A stretch of 36,273 bases of DNA from the NCBI RefSeq assembly GCF_001756855.1, contig NZ_MAYS01000108.1:1-36273 (forward strand), written 5' to 3'. Shown one piece after another: positions 1-6,539 of the stretch. The stretch is from Candidatus Erwinia dacicola (lineage in GTDB: Bacteria > Pseudomonadota > Gammaproteobacteria > Enterobacterales > Enterobacteriaceae). Under the pieces are notes generated by a model. That model was not told the origin of the DNA. It saw only the letters and a program-made list of their open reading frames with translations, and ran no database searches. The position numbers and the translations under genes were made by a program. The first letter of the stretch is position 1, and each line of letters opens with the position of its first letter.

Positions 1-37
1 CGTACCGATAAAAACATGGATGCATTACGGGTGAATC

Positions 38-1291
38 GTGCTTACCGATACCAAACTGAAAAACCTCAAGCCGCAGGAGAAACTGTATAAGGTTTCCGAT
101 CGTGACGGGCTGTATGTCGCGGTACTCACGTCAGGCTCTGTCTCGTTCCGCTACGACTACCGCATTAACGACCGCCGGGAAACGCTGGTGATCGGCCAGT
201 ATGGTCGTGACGGTATCAGCCTTGCGGAAGCGCGCGAGGAACTCATTGCCGCCAAAAAGCTGCTGAAGTCAGGCCAATCGCCTGCTGCGGCGAAACGTGA
301 CGGTATCAGGCAGATCGCCGGAGCCGAAACATTCACGGTATATACCGACACCTACATGAAACACGTCACCCTGGCCGACAGCACCCGCGCCATGAAGCAG
401 GCAGTGATCGACAGGGATATCCTTCCCGCCCTCGGAAACAAGATGATGACTGAGATACCCACCAGAGTGGTGCGCGAACTTTGCGATCGTATCGTCGAGC
501 GTGGCGGCCGGGCGACGGCGATTCAGGTCAGGGAGATAATCAGCAGCGTATACCGGTATGCCAACGACCGCAGGCACGGTCTGTTCAATCCGGCGGCCGA
601 CATTAAGCCATCATCCATTGCCATGTTTAAGCCGCGCGAGCGCACGCTGTCGCCTGAGGAGATCAGGATATTTTTCCGCGCGCTAGATGACGTCGGTGCT
701 ATGGGCACCATGAAGATGGCGCTGAAGCTGGTGCTGCTGACGCTGGTTCGCAAAAACGAATTTATCTCTACGACATGGGCAGAGATCGATTTCAAGAATT
801 GGACATGGACGATCCCCGCCGACCGAATGAAGGCCAGGCGCGCGCATGTGATTTATCTTCCGAAGCAGGCGCAGGATCTGCTGGTTGGGTTGCAGATGTG
901 CGCTGGTGGCAGTGAATACCTGGTGCCAGGGCGCTACAACTTCCGCAAGCCATTATCGAACGCCGCGCTGAACTCCCTTATCGACAGGACCGTGGAGACT
1001 ATAACTAAAGACGGCGAGAAAATTCAGGACTTCACGGTGCATGACCTGCGCCGGACGGCAAGCACGCTGCTGCATGAAGCTGACTATCCCTCAGACTGGA
1101 TAGAGAAGGCACAGGCGCACGAGCAGAAAGGAGTCCGGGCGGTTTACAACAAAGCAGAGTATGCCCGGCAGCGCTCCTATATGTTGCAGCAGTGGGCAGA
1201 TATGGTTGATGCCTGGATTAACGGGGAGCACACCGATCTGGTGCCGTTCTCCCCGTCGAAGTTTGAGAGGTGGATGGAAGGAAAGGATTAA
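38..1291 (+). CDS. int: P4-type tyrosine recombinase (phage integrase)
   Basis: Site-specific recombinase that would integrate and excise the phage genome. The 417-residue product has the family layout: an N-terminal DUF4102-like arm-binding domain (about 1-90), a core-binding helical domain (about 95-190) and a C-terminal catalytic domain. The catalytic set is visible as R238 in LVRKNE, K265 in RMKARR, H335 and R338 in HDLRRT, H361, and the nucleophile Y370 in AVYNKAEY. It starts with GTG; an in-frame TGA at 32-34 excludes the ATG at 20. It reads away from the left edge of the window, as in elements where attL lies just upstream of int, so att is probably outside the window. Its stop overlaps the convergent methyltransferase stop by four bases. 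Length is normal and no key residue is missing. Confidence 0.96.
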   Translation: MLTDTKLKNLKPQEKLYKVSDRDGLYVAVLTSGSVSFRYDYRINDRRETLVIGQYGRDGISLAEAREELIAAKKLLKSGQSPAAAKRDGIRQIAGAETFTVYTDTYMKHVTLADSTRAMKQAVIDRDILPALGNKMMTEIPTRVVRELCDRIVERGGRATAIQVREIISSVYRYANDRRHGLFNPAADIKPSSIAMFKPRERTLSPEEIRIFFRALDDVGAMGTMKMALKLVLLTLVRKNEFISTTWAEIDFKNWTWTIPADRMKARRAHVIYLPKQAQDLLVGLQMCAGGSEYLVPGRYNFRKPLSNAALNSLIDRTVETITKDGEKIQDFTVHDLRRTASTLLHEADYPSDWIEKAQAHEQKGVRAVYNKAEYARQRSYMLQQWADMVDAWINGEHTDLVPFSPSKFERWMEGKD

Positions 1292-1839
1292 GCTGCCTCC
1301 CGTCTTGCCAGGCGGGAATTTCCATACGCCATAAGAGTATCGCGATCTACCGTCGTAAACTCGCAATGCGTTCTCGGGTATGGTTTCCAGATAAGCAGTA
1401 AGGAACCTTTGTTGTTACCGCTTACTGGCTTACCTGTTACCGGATTGATGAACGCCAAACGCCCGGCGGTGATGAATCGCACCACGCTGGCGGTCTGGAT
1501 TGCCTCCCAGAACCAGCCAACCGATGTGTCTGCCGGTACCAGCATAACCGTGCCGATTCGATTGGCGCTCTCGGCGGCGGCCTTCTTAACGAATGGCGTA
1601 ATGTCGCTGTACGGCGGATTCATCCAGACGTAGCCTGGCACATTCAGGTAATCAGCCCATGGCGTTTCCAGTGTGTTCTGCGCGGCAGTGATGAACTTGC
1701 GGCACAGCGCGTTATGAAGCGCTGCGGCGGCATCCAACTGGAAGCAGAACTCGGCATCCAGTGCGAAGAAGATAGCTGGTGGGGTTCGCCATAAATCACG
1801 CTGATCAGCTGGCGTATTACTTCCGGTGCAATCTGTCAT
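1288..1839 (-). CDS. Phage N-6-adenine DNA methyltransferase (Dam-like)
   Basis: Predicted SAM-dependent adenine-N6 methyltransferase that would modify phage or host DNA, probably for protection from restriction or to alter regulation. The 183-residue protein matches the phage N6A-MT family: an N-terminal segment with DLWRTPPAIFFALDAEF, the catalytic NPPY motif at 74-77 (VWMNPPYSDI), then a Rossmann-like stretch with VMLVPADTSVGWFW. The length is normal for this stand-alone family, which lacks a separate target-recognition domain. The ATG overlaps the stop of the upstream 52-aa gene by four bases (ATGA), so translation is coupled. It is the last gene of the leftward early operon and converges with int. 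Substrate sequence and biological role are not visible. Confidence 0.9.
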   Translation of the reverse strand: MTDCTGSNTPADQRDLWRTPPAIFFALDAEFCFQLDAAAALHNALCRKFITAAQNTLETPWADYLNVPGYVWMNPPYSDITPFVKKAAAESANRIGTVMLVPADTSVGWFWEAIQTASVVRFITAGRLAFINPVTGKPVSGNNKGSLLLIWKPYPRTHCEFTTVDRDTLMAYGNSRLARREAA

Positions 1840-1994
1840 ACCGCCACCTTCTTGCTGTTCATCAGCTCAACCAGGCGCTGAGCCTTTAATGGGTTTCTGA
1901 TAACGTCGCCGCTTGGTGCTACCCATCCGCGGCGGATGATGGAATAGGGCAGGGTGACACTGCCCACGGTAATTCCGTCGTGCGGGTTAGTCAT
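1836..1994 (-). CDS. Small conserved phage protein (52 aa), unknown function
   Basis: A 52-residue protein beginning MTNPHDGITVGSVTLPY and ending in a basic tail. A longer reading starting at 2114 is possible, but its first 40 residues lie antisense-frame inside the PerC-like gene and have no helpful ribosome site. The ATG at 1994 has a G-rich Shine-Dalgarno-like GGGGTGG upstream and overlaps the preceding gene by only 8 bases. The motif IRRGWV with basic spacing suggests a compact nucleic-acid- or protein-binding fold, but I do not recognise a domain. Its position between the PerC-like gene and the methyltransferase, with overlaps on both sides, makes it a genuine member of the leftward early operon. 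Confidence 0.6.
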   Translation of the reverse strand: MTNPHDGITVGSVTLPYSIIRRGWVAPSGDVIRNPLKAQRLVELMNSKKVAV

Positions 1995-2283
1995 ACACCA
2001 CCCCGCGACATCCGATTCCGCTGTAATCAAGGTGCTGGGTGCGGTTTCCTTTGGTGATGCACTGTTGCCGGCGCACCGCAATACGGGCGCGCTCCACTTC
2101 ACCAATAGCAGCATCCAGGCACTGAAGCCACAGGCGGGCCGCTATGCGGTAATGCCCGCGGCGCTCGCGCTCGATGGCTCGGCTTTCGATCTCCATCGCT
2201 TCCGGCGTTACTGCCACCACTCTTTCGACACGGCGCTGCGACACGTAATCTTCGTGGTAGCGCTCAATCTTCGTCTTTTTCAT
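1987..2283 (-). CDS. PerC-like small regulator (98 aa)
   Basis: Small protein resembling the PerC family, which includes phage-borne transcription regulators in enterobacteria. The visible signature is AIERERRGHYRIAARLW, followed by LQCLDAAIGEVERARIA and VRRQQCI (residues about 36-76), matching the family pattern of a paired helix ending in R-R-x-x-C. The start at 2283 (MKKTKIERYHEDYV) is preceded by GAGAGG and avoids a poor 28-residue extension. A C-terminal tail of about 20 residues runs past the recognisable domain and overlaps the next gene. PerC relatives can act on host genes, including virulence genes in E. coli, but nothing here shows a target. It could equally serve a phage-specific role in the early operon. 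Confidence 0.7.
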   Translation of the reverse strand: MKKTKIERYHEDYVSQRRVERVVAVTPEAMEIESRAIERERRGHYRIAARLWLQCLDAAIGEVERARIAVRRQQCITKGNRTQHLDYSGIGCRGVVYD

Positions 2284-2382
2284 TTGATCCAGACCTCTCA
2301 ACTGATTACCGCCGCCAGCCACATCAGGTAGGCGACTACGGCCAGATACAGGTACACATCTGACCATCTGCCGATATGCTTC

Positions 2383-2631
2383 TCATGCTGCTGCACTCAC
2401 AGGGCGATACACGCGGCGGTCAACTGGCGGCTTTTTTCCGGTGAACGTCGCCGGGCTCGCCGCCTTACGTTTATCCAGCCAAGCTTCAACTTCGCTCTGG
2501 TCCCACGCGCAGCGGCGGTCGGTGATCCAGAAACGGGACGGGAATTCGCCAGCCTGTTCCAGGCGGTCAATCGTGCTCCATGACAGTGGCACCACCGCCA
2601 GGAGTTCCTTCTTACCAAATGCACCTTTCAT
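2383..2631 (-). CDS. AlpA-like DNA-binding protein, candidate excisionase
   Basis: An 82-residue protein with a winged-helix/AlpA (MerR-like) layout: KKELLAVVPLSWSTIDRLEQ forms the HTH-type helices (about 7-27), followed by the wing GEFPSRFWITDRRCAWDQSEV and WLDKRKAA. AlpA-type proteins act as excisionases or activators of integrase genes in prophage-like elements. Because an integrase is present and no other excisionase is visible, I infer this is the directionality factor. The start at 2631 is favoured over the codon at 2661 because AGAGG lies eight bases upstream of it. It follows recT in the leftward operon, separated by a strong hairpin. A plain transcriptional regulator remains possible. 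Confidence 0.72.
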   Translation of the reverse strand: MKGAFGKKELLAVVPLSWSTIDRLEQAGEFPSRFWITDRRCAWDQSEVEAWLDKRKAASPATFTGKKPPVDRRVYRPVSAAA

Positions 2632-2654
2632 AAATACCTCTCTTGGTTGCAGGT

Positions 2655-2672
2655 GTGGCACCGCGGTGCCAC
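2655..2672. repeat. Perfect 8-bp inverted repeat between recT and the AlpA-like gene
   Basis: GTGGCACC-GC-GGTGCCAC forms an uninterrupted 8-bp stem. It lies between the recT stop (2680) and the next gene start (2631) and has no U-tract on the minus strand, so it is more likely an RNA stability, processing or attenuation element, or a protein site, than an intrinsic terminator. Confidence 0.5.
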
Positions 2673-2679
2673 GGTGGTG

Positions 2680-3702
2680 TTATTCGAATTCAGGACGCAT
2701 ATCGTTAAGCGTCGTCATGAATCCCTGGTGGTATTCTTCACCGAGCTTTTCAGCCATGGCGTTGATCTCATCTTCGGCACGCTTAAACATCGCCTTGGCA
2801 TCTGCTGCGGATGAATCCAGGCTGTTCAGAATTGCGCTAACGTATTCCCGTGCTTCTTCGCGTTCAGAGTCAGAAACCACCGTCAGGCTCTGCTGCTCAT
2901 CATCAACTACTGAATACTCGCCGGTGATAACTGCTGCGTTATCCTGGCTCAGGCCAGCTTCCGCGCGTTCATCCATCACAACAGCTTTTTGCAGTTCGAT
3001 AGAGACAGGCAGGTATTTGAACAGGCGGCGGATCACCGTCTTTTTTGCCATTTCGTCGAAGTGGTCAACCCACGGTCCGCTGCTGCCGGCTTTGCTCAGG
3101 GCACGTACTTTTTCAACGTCTGCCCGGCTCATCACTTCGAACTGGACGCCGCCATCTTTCAGGCGGGCCACTGCGTATACATGGGTCAGTTCGCCGCGGT
3201 CACCGGTTTCGCAAGGTGAGTGCTCGAGCGTTTCTTCCAGGCCGTATGAATAGCTGAATTTGTCGTTTACATGGACGGTGCGCGCTGAGATGCTCAGGAT
3301 CTGCCCGGAGCGGCGCGCAAGGTCAATCATCCCGCGATAGCCGATGATCAGCTGAGCTTCTGTCGATACCGTTTCCCAGCGGCCATTAATTTTCTGGCGC
3401 TTGTCGAACGGAATCAGGTACGCGTGTCCCAGTGCGCCCCCCGGTTCCAGTCCGAGCTGAGCGCATTGCATAATTGCACCGAGGAAACTGGCCTGGTCAC
3501 ATGCTGCCAGTTTTGGAACTTTGCGGATCTCGGTAGTGGCGATGCGCGCCAGGCGGTCGGCTGTCATGTGCTTTGGAAGAGCCAGCGCCATCTGAGCCTT
3601 GATTCTTGGATCCGCGAGCAACCCGGCCAGCGTGCTAGGTTTCTCGTTATGCTTTGCAACCTGGTTTCCGGTTGCTGCTGCCTTAAGTGCAGTGGTAGAC
3701 AT
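2680..3702 (-). CDS. recT: RecT-family single-strand annealing protein
   Basis: Recombinase that coats single-stranded DNA and anneals complementary strands, working with the adjacent exonuclease in phage recombination and replication. The 340-residue protein has the RecT core at about 25-255, with family signatures such as ALPKHMTADRLARIATTEIR, QCAQLGLEPGGALGHAYLIPF, IIGYRGMIDLARRSG and the W-x-D-x-F-D-E-M-A-K-K-T-V-x-R-R-L-F-K-Y segment near 210. An acidic, variable C-terminal tail (260-340) is typical and may contact single-strand-binding protein. The start has a strong AAGGAG site. It lies 9 bases downstream of the YqaJ-type exonuclease gene, the usual two-gene recombination module. All features look intact. 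Confidence 0.96.
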   Translation of the reverse strand: MSTTALKAAATGNQVAKHNEKPSTLAGLLADPRIKAQMALALPKHMTADRLARIATTEIRKVPKLAACDQASFLGAIMQCAQLGLEPGGALGHAYLIPFDKRQKINGRWETVSTEAQLIIGYRGMIDLARRSGQILSISARTVHVNDKFSYSYGLEETLEHSPCETGDRGELTHVYAVARLKDGGVQFEVMSRADVEKVRALSKAGSSGPWVDHFDEMAKKTVIRRLFKYLPVSIELQKAVVMDERAEAGLSQDNAAVITGEYSVVDDEQQSLTVVSDSEREEAREYVSAILNSLDSSAADAKAMFKRAEDEINAMAEKLGEEYHQGFMTTLNDMRPEFE

Positions 3703-3711
3703 TTTTTCTCC

Positions 3712-4611
3712 TTACTTCATTCTGAAAACGCGTGATGTCGTTGCTGTTTTGAATTTTTCGTACAGGTCCGGGTACTCAACCTGGAATAATTTCTGATCGA
3801 ACCGGTTGCTTACCTGAGATTTCCATGTGCAAATCGGTTTCCCGTCGATCGTCAGGATTGAGTGCTCCTGCATGTACAGCTTCAGCTTCTCCTCCGATAC
3901 GGCGATTTCTTCTTCCAGTGACTTGCAACGTGATTTCATGTCGCGGAGGTCGTTGAAGAGCGCCAGGGCTTTACCGTCTGCCTCAATGCTTGAGCCGGAA
4001 TCCTTCTCAAACATCAGAGAAATATCGCTGACTGTTGTCGCCTCCGGTGGGTTCAGGTTTATCACCCGATCCCAGAAGGAAACTTCTTTCTCCAGGATGG
4101 CTTGAATGGTTTCCTCATCACGCTCAACGCGATAAATACGGAAATCATCACCGCCGATCAGGACACCGAATACGCATACCTGCTTTCCTGTTACCATCAG
4201 CCCATGCATGGCCTGCGCCGTGTAATGCACAGGGATCGCATCTGTCTGAACTTCTCCCCATTCCTTAGCTTTGAATGGGCTAATCGTTTTGATCTCGATG
4301 TTCTCGCCGGTAGCTGCTTCTGCATCGATCTCTGCTGCGATAAAGCCGTAATCACGATGGATATACCGGTTGCCGCGATGAATAATTTCAAGGCCTGTCT
4401 CTTCAGAAAGCAGGTCAATTACGTATGGCTCCATACGCTGGCCACGTGTGAAAACTTTTTGCTTTGAAGGATCTACTGGCTTGATGCGTGGCTGCACCTT
4501 ATCCAGGTACACCTCAAGCGGAGTACGCCACGGGCTAATCCCGAGAATACCGGCGACATCACTGCCGCCGAGGTATTTGGTCCTGTCCATGCTGCCGACG
4601 TTATGCATCAT
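3712..4611 (-). CDS. YqaJ/lambda-type phage exonuclease
   Basis: Predicted 5'-3' exonuclease that resects double-strand ends to make single-stranded substrate for the neighbouring RecT. The 299-residue protein belongs to the PD-(D/E)XK superfamily (YqaJ viral recombinase). Visible motifs are YLGGSDVAGILG at 13-24, the RGQRMEP helix with E61, the catalytic D96 in AAEIDAEA, E106 and K108 in IEIKT, and the downstream Y130-x-x-Q133 helix. The C-terminal third (about 215-265) is a predicted coiled coil. The start overlaps the preceding stop (ATGA); an internal Met at residue 8 just before DRTKYLGG is an alternative. It functions as a unit with recT, and together they replace a lambda Red or RecE system. 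Confidence 0.92.
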   Translation of the reverse strand: MMHNVGSMDRTKYLGGSDVAGILGISPWRTPLEVYLDKVQPRIKPVDPSKQKVFTRGQRMEPYVIDLLSEETGLEIIHRGNRYIHRDYGFIAAEIDAEAATGENIEIKTISPFKAKEWGEVQTDAIPVHYTAQAMHGLMVTGKQVCVFGVLIGGDDFRIYRVERDEETIQAILEKEVSFWDRVINLNPPEATTVSDISLMFEKDSGSSIEADGKALALFNDLRDMKSRCKSLEEEIAVSEEKLKLYMQEHSILTIDGKPICTWKSQVSNRFDQKLFQVEYPDLYEKFKTATTSRVFRMK

Positions 4612-4907
4612 GCCGCAGTCCTCGCCGTGTCCAGCTGGTCAGCCAGATCCCACTTCGCGATGATGCTGGTCATCGCGGCCTGGTATGCTGCGAGAGCCTC
4701 TTCGAATTCAGTGCTCATCATCAGCTCTTCCAGAATCTCGGTGCGGACACCCTTGCGACCAAACTCGTAAAACGGCGCCTGCAACTGGTGGTGCGGAATT
4801 GCGTCGATCAGCTCTACCTGTCGGTCGTAGTGCATCTGGCTCAGCTGGTAGTTGCTGTCGATGCTGGTCATGATTTTTTTCAGGTTATTAACCTGCTGGA
4901 TGTTCAC
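4608..4907 (-). CDS. Early-operon protein of unknown function (99 aa)
   Basis: A 99-residue protein starting with GTG (MNIQQVNNLKKIMTSIDS). It is mostly helical and acidic, with segments such as HYDRQVELIDAIPHHQ and EELMMSTEFEEALAAYQAA. It has no cysteine cluster, membrane segment or recognised domain. It is tightly coupled: its GTG overlaps the stop of the 49-aa gene (GTGA) and its own stop overlaps the exonuclease start (ATGA). Proteins in this position next to exonuclease and RecT genes often modulate recombination or host nucleases, but no sequence feature here proves that. The reading frame is well supported by the operon architecture. Confidence 0.72.
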   Translation of the reverse strand: MNIQQVNNLKKIMTSIDSNYQLSQMHYDRQVELIDAIPHHQLQAPFYEFGRKGVRTEILEELMMSTEFEEALAAYQAAMTSIIAKWDLADQLDTARTAA

Positions 4908-5053
4908 TTGCTCACCCCCATATCCATTTCAGTTTTGACTGCCATCTTGGTGACAAACGCCCAGTTGATGACCTCATGCAGAGTGCGGCACTTGGTGCTC
5001 ATTAGCCCGCACGCCGTAACGCAGTACCAACCGTTGATGATTTTCCACTGCAT
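4904..5053 (-). CDS. First gene of the leftward early operon, 49-aa protein of unknown function
   Basis: A 49-residue protein (MQWKIINGWYCVTACGLMST and so on, ending VKTEMDMGVSK). GAGG lies nine bases upstream of the ATG, and its stop overlaps the GTG start of the next gene. The N-terminal W-x-I-x-N-G-W-Y-x-V pattern looks like a small beta hairpin followed by a helix (TLHEVINWAFVTKMA). I do not recognise a family. It is the first gene behind the PL-like promoter, a place where phages often put host-takeover or anti-nuclease peptides. That role is inferred from position only. Confidence 0.65.
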   Translation of the reverse strand: MQWKIINGWYCVTACGLMSTKCRTLHEVINWAFVTKMAVKTEMDMGVSK

Positions 5054-5070
5054 AATTCGTTACCTCAGTG

Positions 5071-5085
5071 TTACCTTTTAAGTAA
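5071..5085. promoter_or_regulatory. Predicted repressor operator at PL start site (one mismatch)
   Basis: TTACC-tttta-AGTAA matches the 15-bp TTACC-N5-GGTAA palindrome with one mismatch. It sits just downstream of the candidate PL -10 and would overlap the transcription start of the leftward early operon. Confidence 0.6.
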
Positions 5086-5113
5086 TGATTATCCTTATAC
5101 GGTTTAAAGTCAA
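5086..5113 (-). promoter_or_regulatory. Candidate PL promoter for the leftward early operon
   Basis: On the minus strand TTGACT (5113-5108) is followed after 16 bases by TAATCA (5091-5086). It lies 33 bases upstream of the first gene and is bracketed by two predicted repressor operators, as expected for an early promoter shut off in the lysogen. Confidence 0.55.
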
Positions 5114-5132
5114 TAGGTATGATTATAAAAAA

Positions 5133-5147
5133 TTACCCGAAAGGTAA
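5133..5147. promoter_or_regulatory. Predicted repressor operator (perfect) upstream of PL
   Basis: TTACC-cgaaa-GGTAA is a perfect copy, extended to a 17-bp palindrome by flanking A and T. It lies between the repressor terminator and the candidate PL promoter. Confidence 0.75.
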
Positions 5148-5160
5148 TAGTAAGGGCAAT

Positions 5161-5184
5161 AAAAAAGCCGCTCGATGGCGGCTT
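5161..5184 (-). terminator. Intrinsic terminator of the repressor gene
   Basis: On the minus strand AAGCCGC, a six-base loop and GCGGCTT are followed by a run of T (5166-5161). It lies 20 bases past the repressor stop codon. Confidence 0.8.
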
Positions 5185-5204
5185 AGTATCTGAAATGTAT
5201 GGTT

Positions 5205-5795
5205 TTATTCTTGCGTTTTACCGTTCTGAACAATCACAAAATCGACGTAGCTCTCAATCTTGCTCTTCTCGCTCTCAGGTAACAATGCGTAGCGGGCCCG
5301 GTCGTAATGGATGGTCGACGGGTCCCGGGGATGGATGAGCAGTTCATAGCCCCGGTGCCCGAACGCGCTGGCGATCGCCTCCAGGGTGGAGATAGAAACG
5401 CTAACCTCATTGTTCAGCATGCGGTTGATTGTCGCCTGGGCAACGCCGGACGCTTTCGACAACTTACCCTGAGATGACAGGTCGCGGTTGTTCTGCATCC
5501 ATGCTTCGAGATTATGTGCCGCCAGCTGTCCGGTATCGGAAGGGGTGATCTCCTCCTGCGGAATGGCAACAGCGGATAATGAGTGGTCGACGTCCAGCCA
5601 GTTCGAAGGCTTGTTAGCCGCCTTCTCAATCTTGCGCGCTACCGTGTCGCCGACAACCTTCTGCCCGCGGGCCCAGCGGTTCACCAGGTTTGCCTGAGTT
5701 CCCAGTTTTTCCGCCAGACGAGTCTGCACCCCGTTAAAGTCACAGTCGATGATATCGTTAATATTCTGCCTGCGGATATCCTGAATACTTTTCAT
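5205..5795 (-). CDS. Prophage repressor (CI-like) with two HTH domains and no protease domain
   Basis: Predicted lysogeny repressor. The 196-residue protein carries two helix-turn-helix units of XRE type: one at about 24-45 (TRLAEKLGTQANLVNRWARG) and one at about 109-129 (GKLSKASGVAQATINRMLNN). The first resembles CI-type N-terminal domains, the second an HTH_3 antitoxin/regulator domain. No LexA-type S24 peptidase is present: there is no Ala-Gly cleavage site and no Ser-Lys dyad, so classical RecA-assisted self-cleavage is not expected. It is divergent from the Cro-like gene across a 154-base region with three operator-like palindromes, the standard immunity arrangement. I infer that it binds TTACC-N5-GGTAA throughout the phage. 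The start has only a weak ribosome site, which fits low-level expression. Confidence 0.85.
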   Translation of the reverse strand: MKSIQDIRRQNINDIIDCDFNGVQTRLAEKLGTQANLVNRWARGQKVVGDTVARKIEKAANKPSNWLDVDHSLSAVAIPQEEITPSDTGQLAAHNLEAWMQNNRDLSSQGKLSKASGVAQATINRMLNNEVSVSISTLEAIASAFGHRGYELLIHPRDPSTIHYDRARYALLPESEKSKIESYVDFVIVQNGKTQE

Positions 5796-5850
5796 GCTCT
5801 GGTGAATCGCCTCATATATGAATTAGTTAGTGGTTCAATTAAAAGCGAAT

Positions 5851-5865
5851 TTACCACACAGGTAA
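5851..5865. promoter_or_regulatory. Predicted operator, immunity region (perfect)
   Basis: TTACC-acaca-GGTAA is a perfect copy of the palindrome. It is the site closest to the repressor gene and would overlap its own promoter (a candidate TTTACC...TTTAAT lies here on the minus strand), suggesting autoregulation. Confidence 0.75.
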
Positions 5866-5867
5866 AT

Positions 5868-5882
5868 GTACCTCACGGGTAA
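5868..5882. promoter_or_regulatory. Predicted operator, immunity region (one mismatch)
   Basis: GTACC-tcacg-GGTAA matches with one mismatch. Its centre is 17 bp from the previous site, compatible with cooperative binding of adjacent dimers. Confidence 0.65.
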
Positions 5883-5888
5883 CAAACC

Positions 5889-5917
5889 TTGATTTTTATT
5901 ACCTTCTCGGTGAATAT
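5889..5917 (+). promoter_or_regulatory. Candidate PR promoter for the cro-like gene, with an operator in its spacer
   Basis: TTGATT (5889-5894), a 17-base spacer and GAATAT (5912-5917) form a plausible rightward promoter. The operator copy TTACC-ttctc-GGTGA (5899-5913, one mismatch) fills the spacer, so bound repressor would exclude RNA polymerase. Confidence 0.5.
5899..5913. promoter_or_regulatory. Predicted operator within PR (one mismatch)
   Basis: TTACC-ttctc-GGTGA differs from the consensus at one base. It lies between the PR -35 and -10 elements and 36 bases upstream of the Cro-like start codon. Confidence 0.62.
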
Positions 5918-5949
5918 TTGTTATCTGAAATTAATATCAGGCAATAGCT

Positions 5950-6180
5950 ATGAGCGAGAACGAAAAATTCGACTTCAAAAAACACTGGTTGCAACTCACT
6001 CCTGATGAGCGAAATGCCTTTGCTGACGAGGCCGGAACGACCAGCAACTACATCCAGACGCATCTGACAGGTCGCCGAAAAATTCCCGGTAAGACATTGA
6101 TGAATGGGCTGTTTAAAGCATGTAAACAGCGCGACTGGGTAAAAACAAAGCCGGAACTGGCTATCTTCTTCTACGAATAA
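5950..6180 (+). CDS. Cro-like small DNA-binding protein
   Basis: A 76-residue protein, divergent from the repressor gene. The central part (TPDERNAFADEAGTTSNYIQ and THLTGRRKIPGKTLMNG, about 17-53) reads as a compact HTH with the recognition helix around TTSNYIQTHLTG. The position and size fit a Cro-type regulator that shuts off the repressor promoter and commits to lytic growth by binding the same three operators. The C-terminus, ending AIFFYE, may form a dimerisation strand as in Cro. An intrinsic terminator follows 22 bases after the stop, so downstream replication genes would need read-through, antitermination or another promoter. Exact family assignment is uncertain; the functional call rests mainly on context. 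Confidence 0.75.
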   Translation: MSENEKFDFKKHWLQLTPDERNAFADEAGTTSNYIQTHLTGRRKIPGKTLMNGLFKACKQRDWVKTKPELAIFFYE

Positions 6181-6202
6181 AACCTATTTCAAACCCCCAT
6201 CA

Positions 6203-6224
6203 GGCCGCCTTCTGGCGGTCTTTT
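6203..6224 (+). terminator. Intrinsic terminator after the cro-like gene
   Basis: GGCCGCC-TTCT-GGCGGTC followed by TTTT. Its position immediately after cro resembles lambda tR1. Confidence 0.75.
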
Positions 6225-6252
6225 CATATCTATTCAACTCCCCAAGGTAATA

Positions 6253-6321
6253 ATGATCCGAATATGGTTGATATTTTTTCGGACATCGCACAAAATCATC
6301 GTAACCATAACCAGAATCTGA
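6253..6321 (+). CDS. Possible 22-aa leader peptide upstream of the Cys-His protein
   Basis: A short frame (MIRIWLIFFRTSHKIIVTIT, then R-I and stop) with AAGG seven bases upstream of its ATG. The stop codon lies inside the ribosome site of the next gene. It is hydrophobic and basic. It could be a translation-coupling leader, but nothing beyond the start signal and spacing supports it. Confidence 0.3.
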   Translation: MIRIWLIFFRTSHKIIVTITRI

Positions 6322-6329
6322 GGTGAAGT

Positions 6330-6539
6330 GTGGAGATTATCACTCGTATGTCCGCTGCGAAGGCTGGACTGAAGCGTTATTACTCCGGGAAGCAGTGTAA
6401 GCGAGGCCATGACAGTGAGCGCTGGGTTTACAACGGCCATTGTGTGGAATGCACCATGGAGTCAAACCGCAGGCGCCAGGCTGAGATTAAAAGGATTATG
6501 GATGAAGCTGCGAAAGGCAACGTGCCGGAGGTGATCTGA
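6330..6539 (+). CDS. Small Cys-His (zinc-knuckle-like) phage protein
   Basis: A 69-residue basic protein with C23, H27, C38 and C41 (GKQCKRGHDSERW, then NGHCVECTME), the pattern of a small zinc-binding treble-clef or HNH-like knuckle seen in many phage early proteins. No complete HNH active site is present, so I do not call it a nuclease. The listed start is GTG behind AGGTGA; an internal Met at residue 7 (position 6348) is an alternative. The stop overlaps the replication gene start (TGATG). The position at the head of the replication genes suggests a role in DNA metabolism or nucleic acid binding, but this is inferred. Confidence 0.65.
   Translation: MEIITRMSAAKAGLKRYYSGKQCKRGHDSERWVYNGHCVECTMESNRRRQAEIKRIMDEAAKGNVPEVI

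Noticed and set aside
1-50. Short direct repeat (cgtaccgata / cttaccgata) as an attachment core
   Set aside because: Only ten bases with one mismatch, one copy inside int, and no matching copy at the other end of the window.
1995-2114. 40-residue N-terminal extension of the 52-aa protein
   Set aside because: It lies entirely within the PerC-like gene in another frame; the internal ATG at 1994 has the proper overlap and ribosome site.
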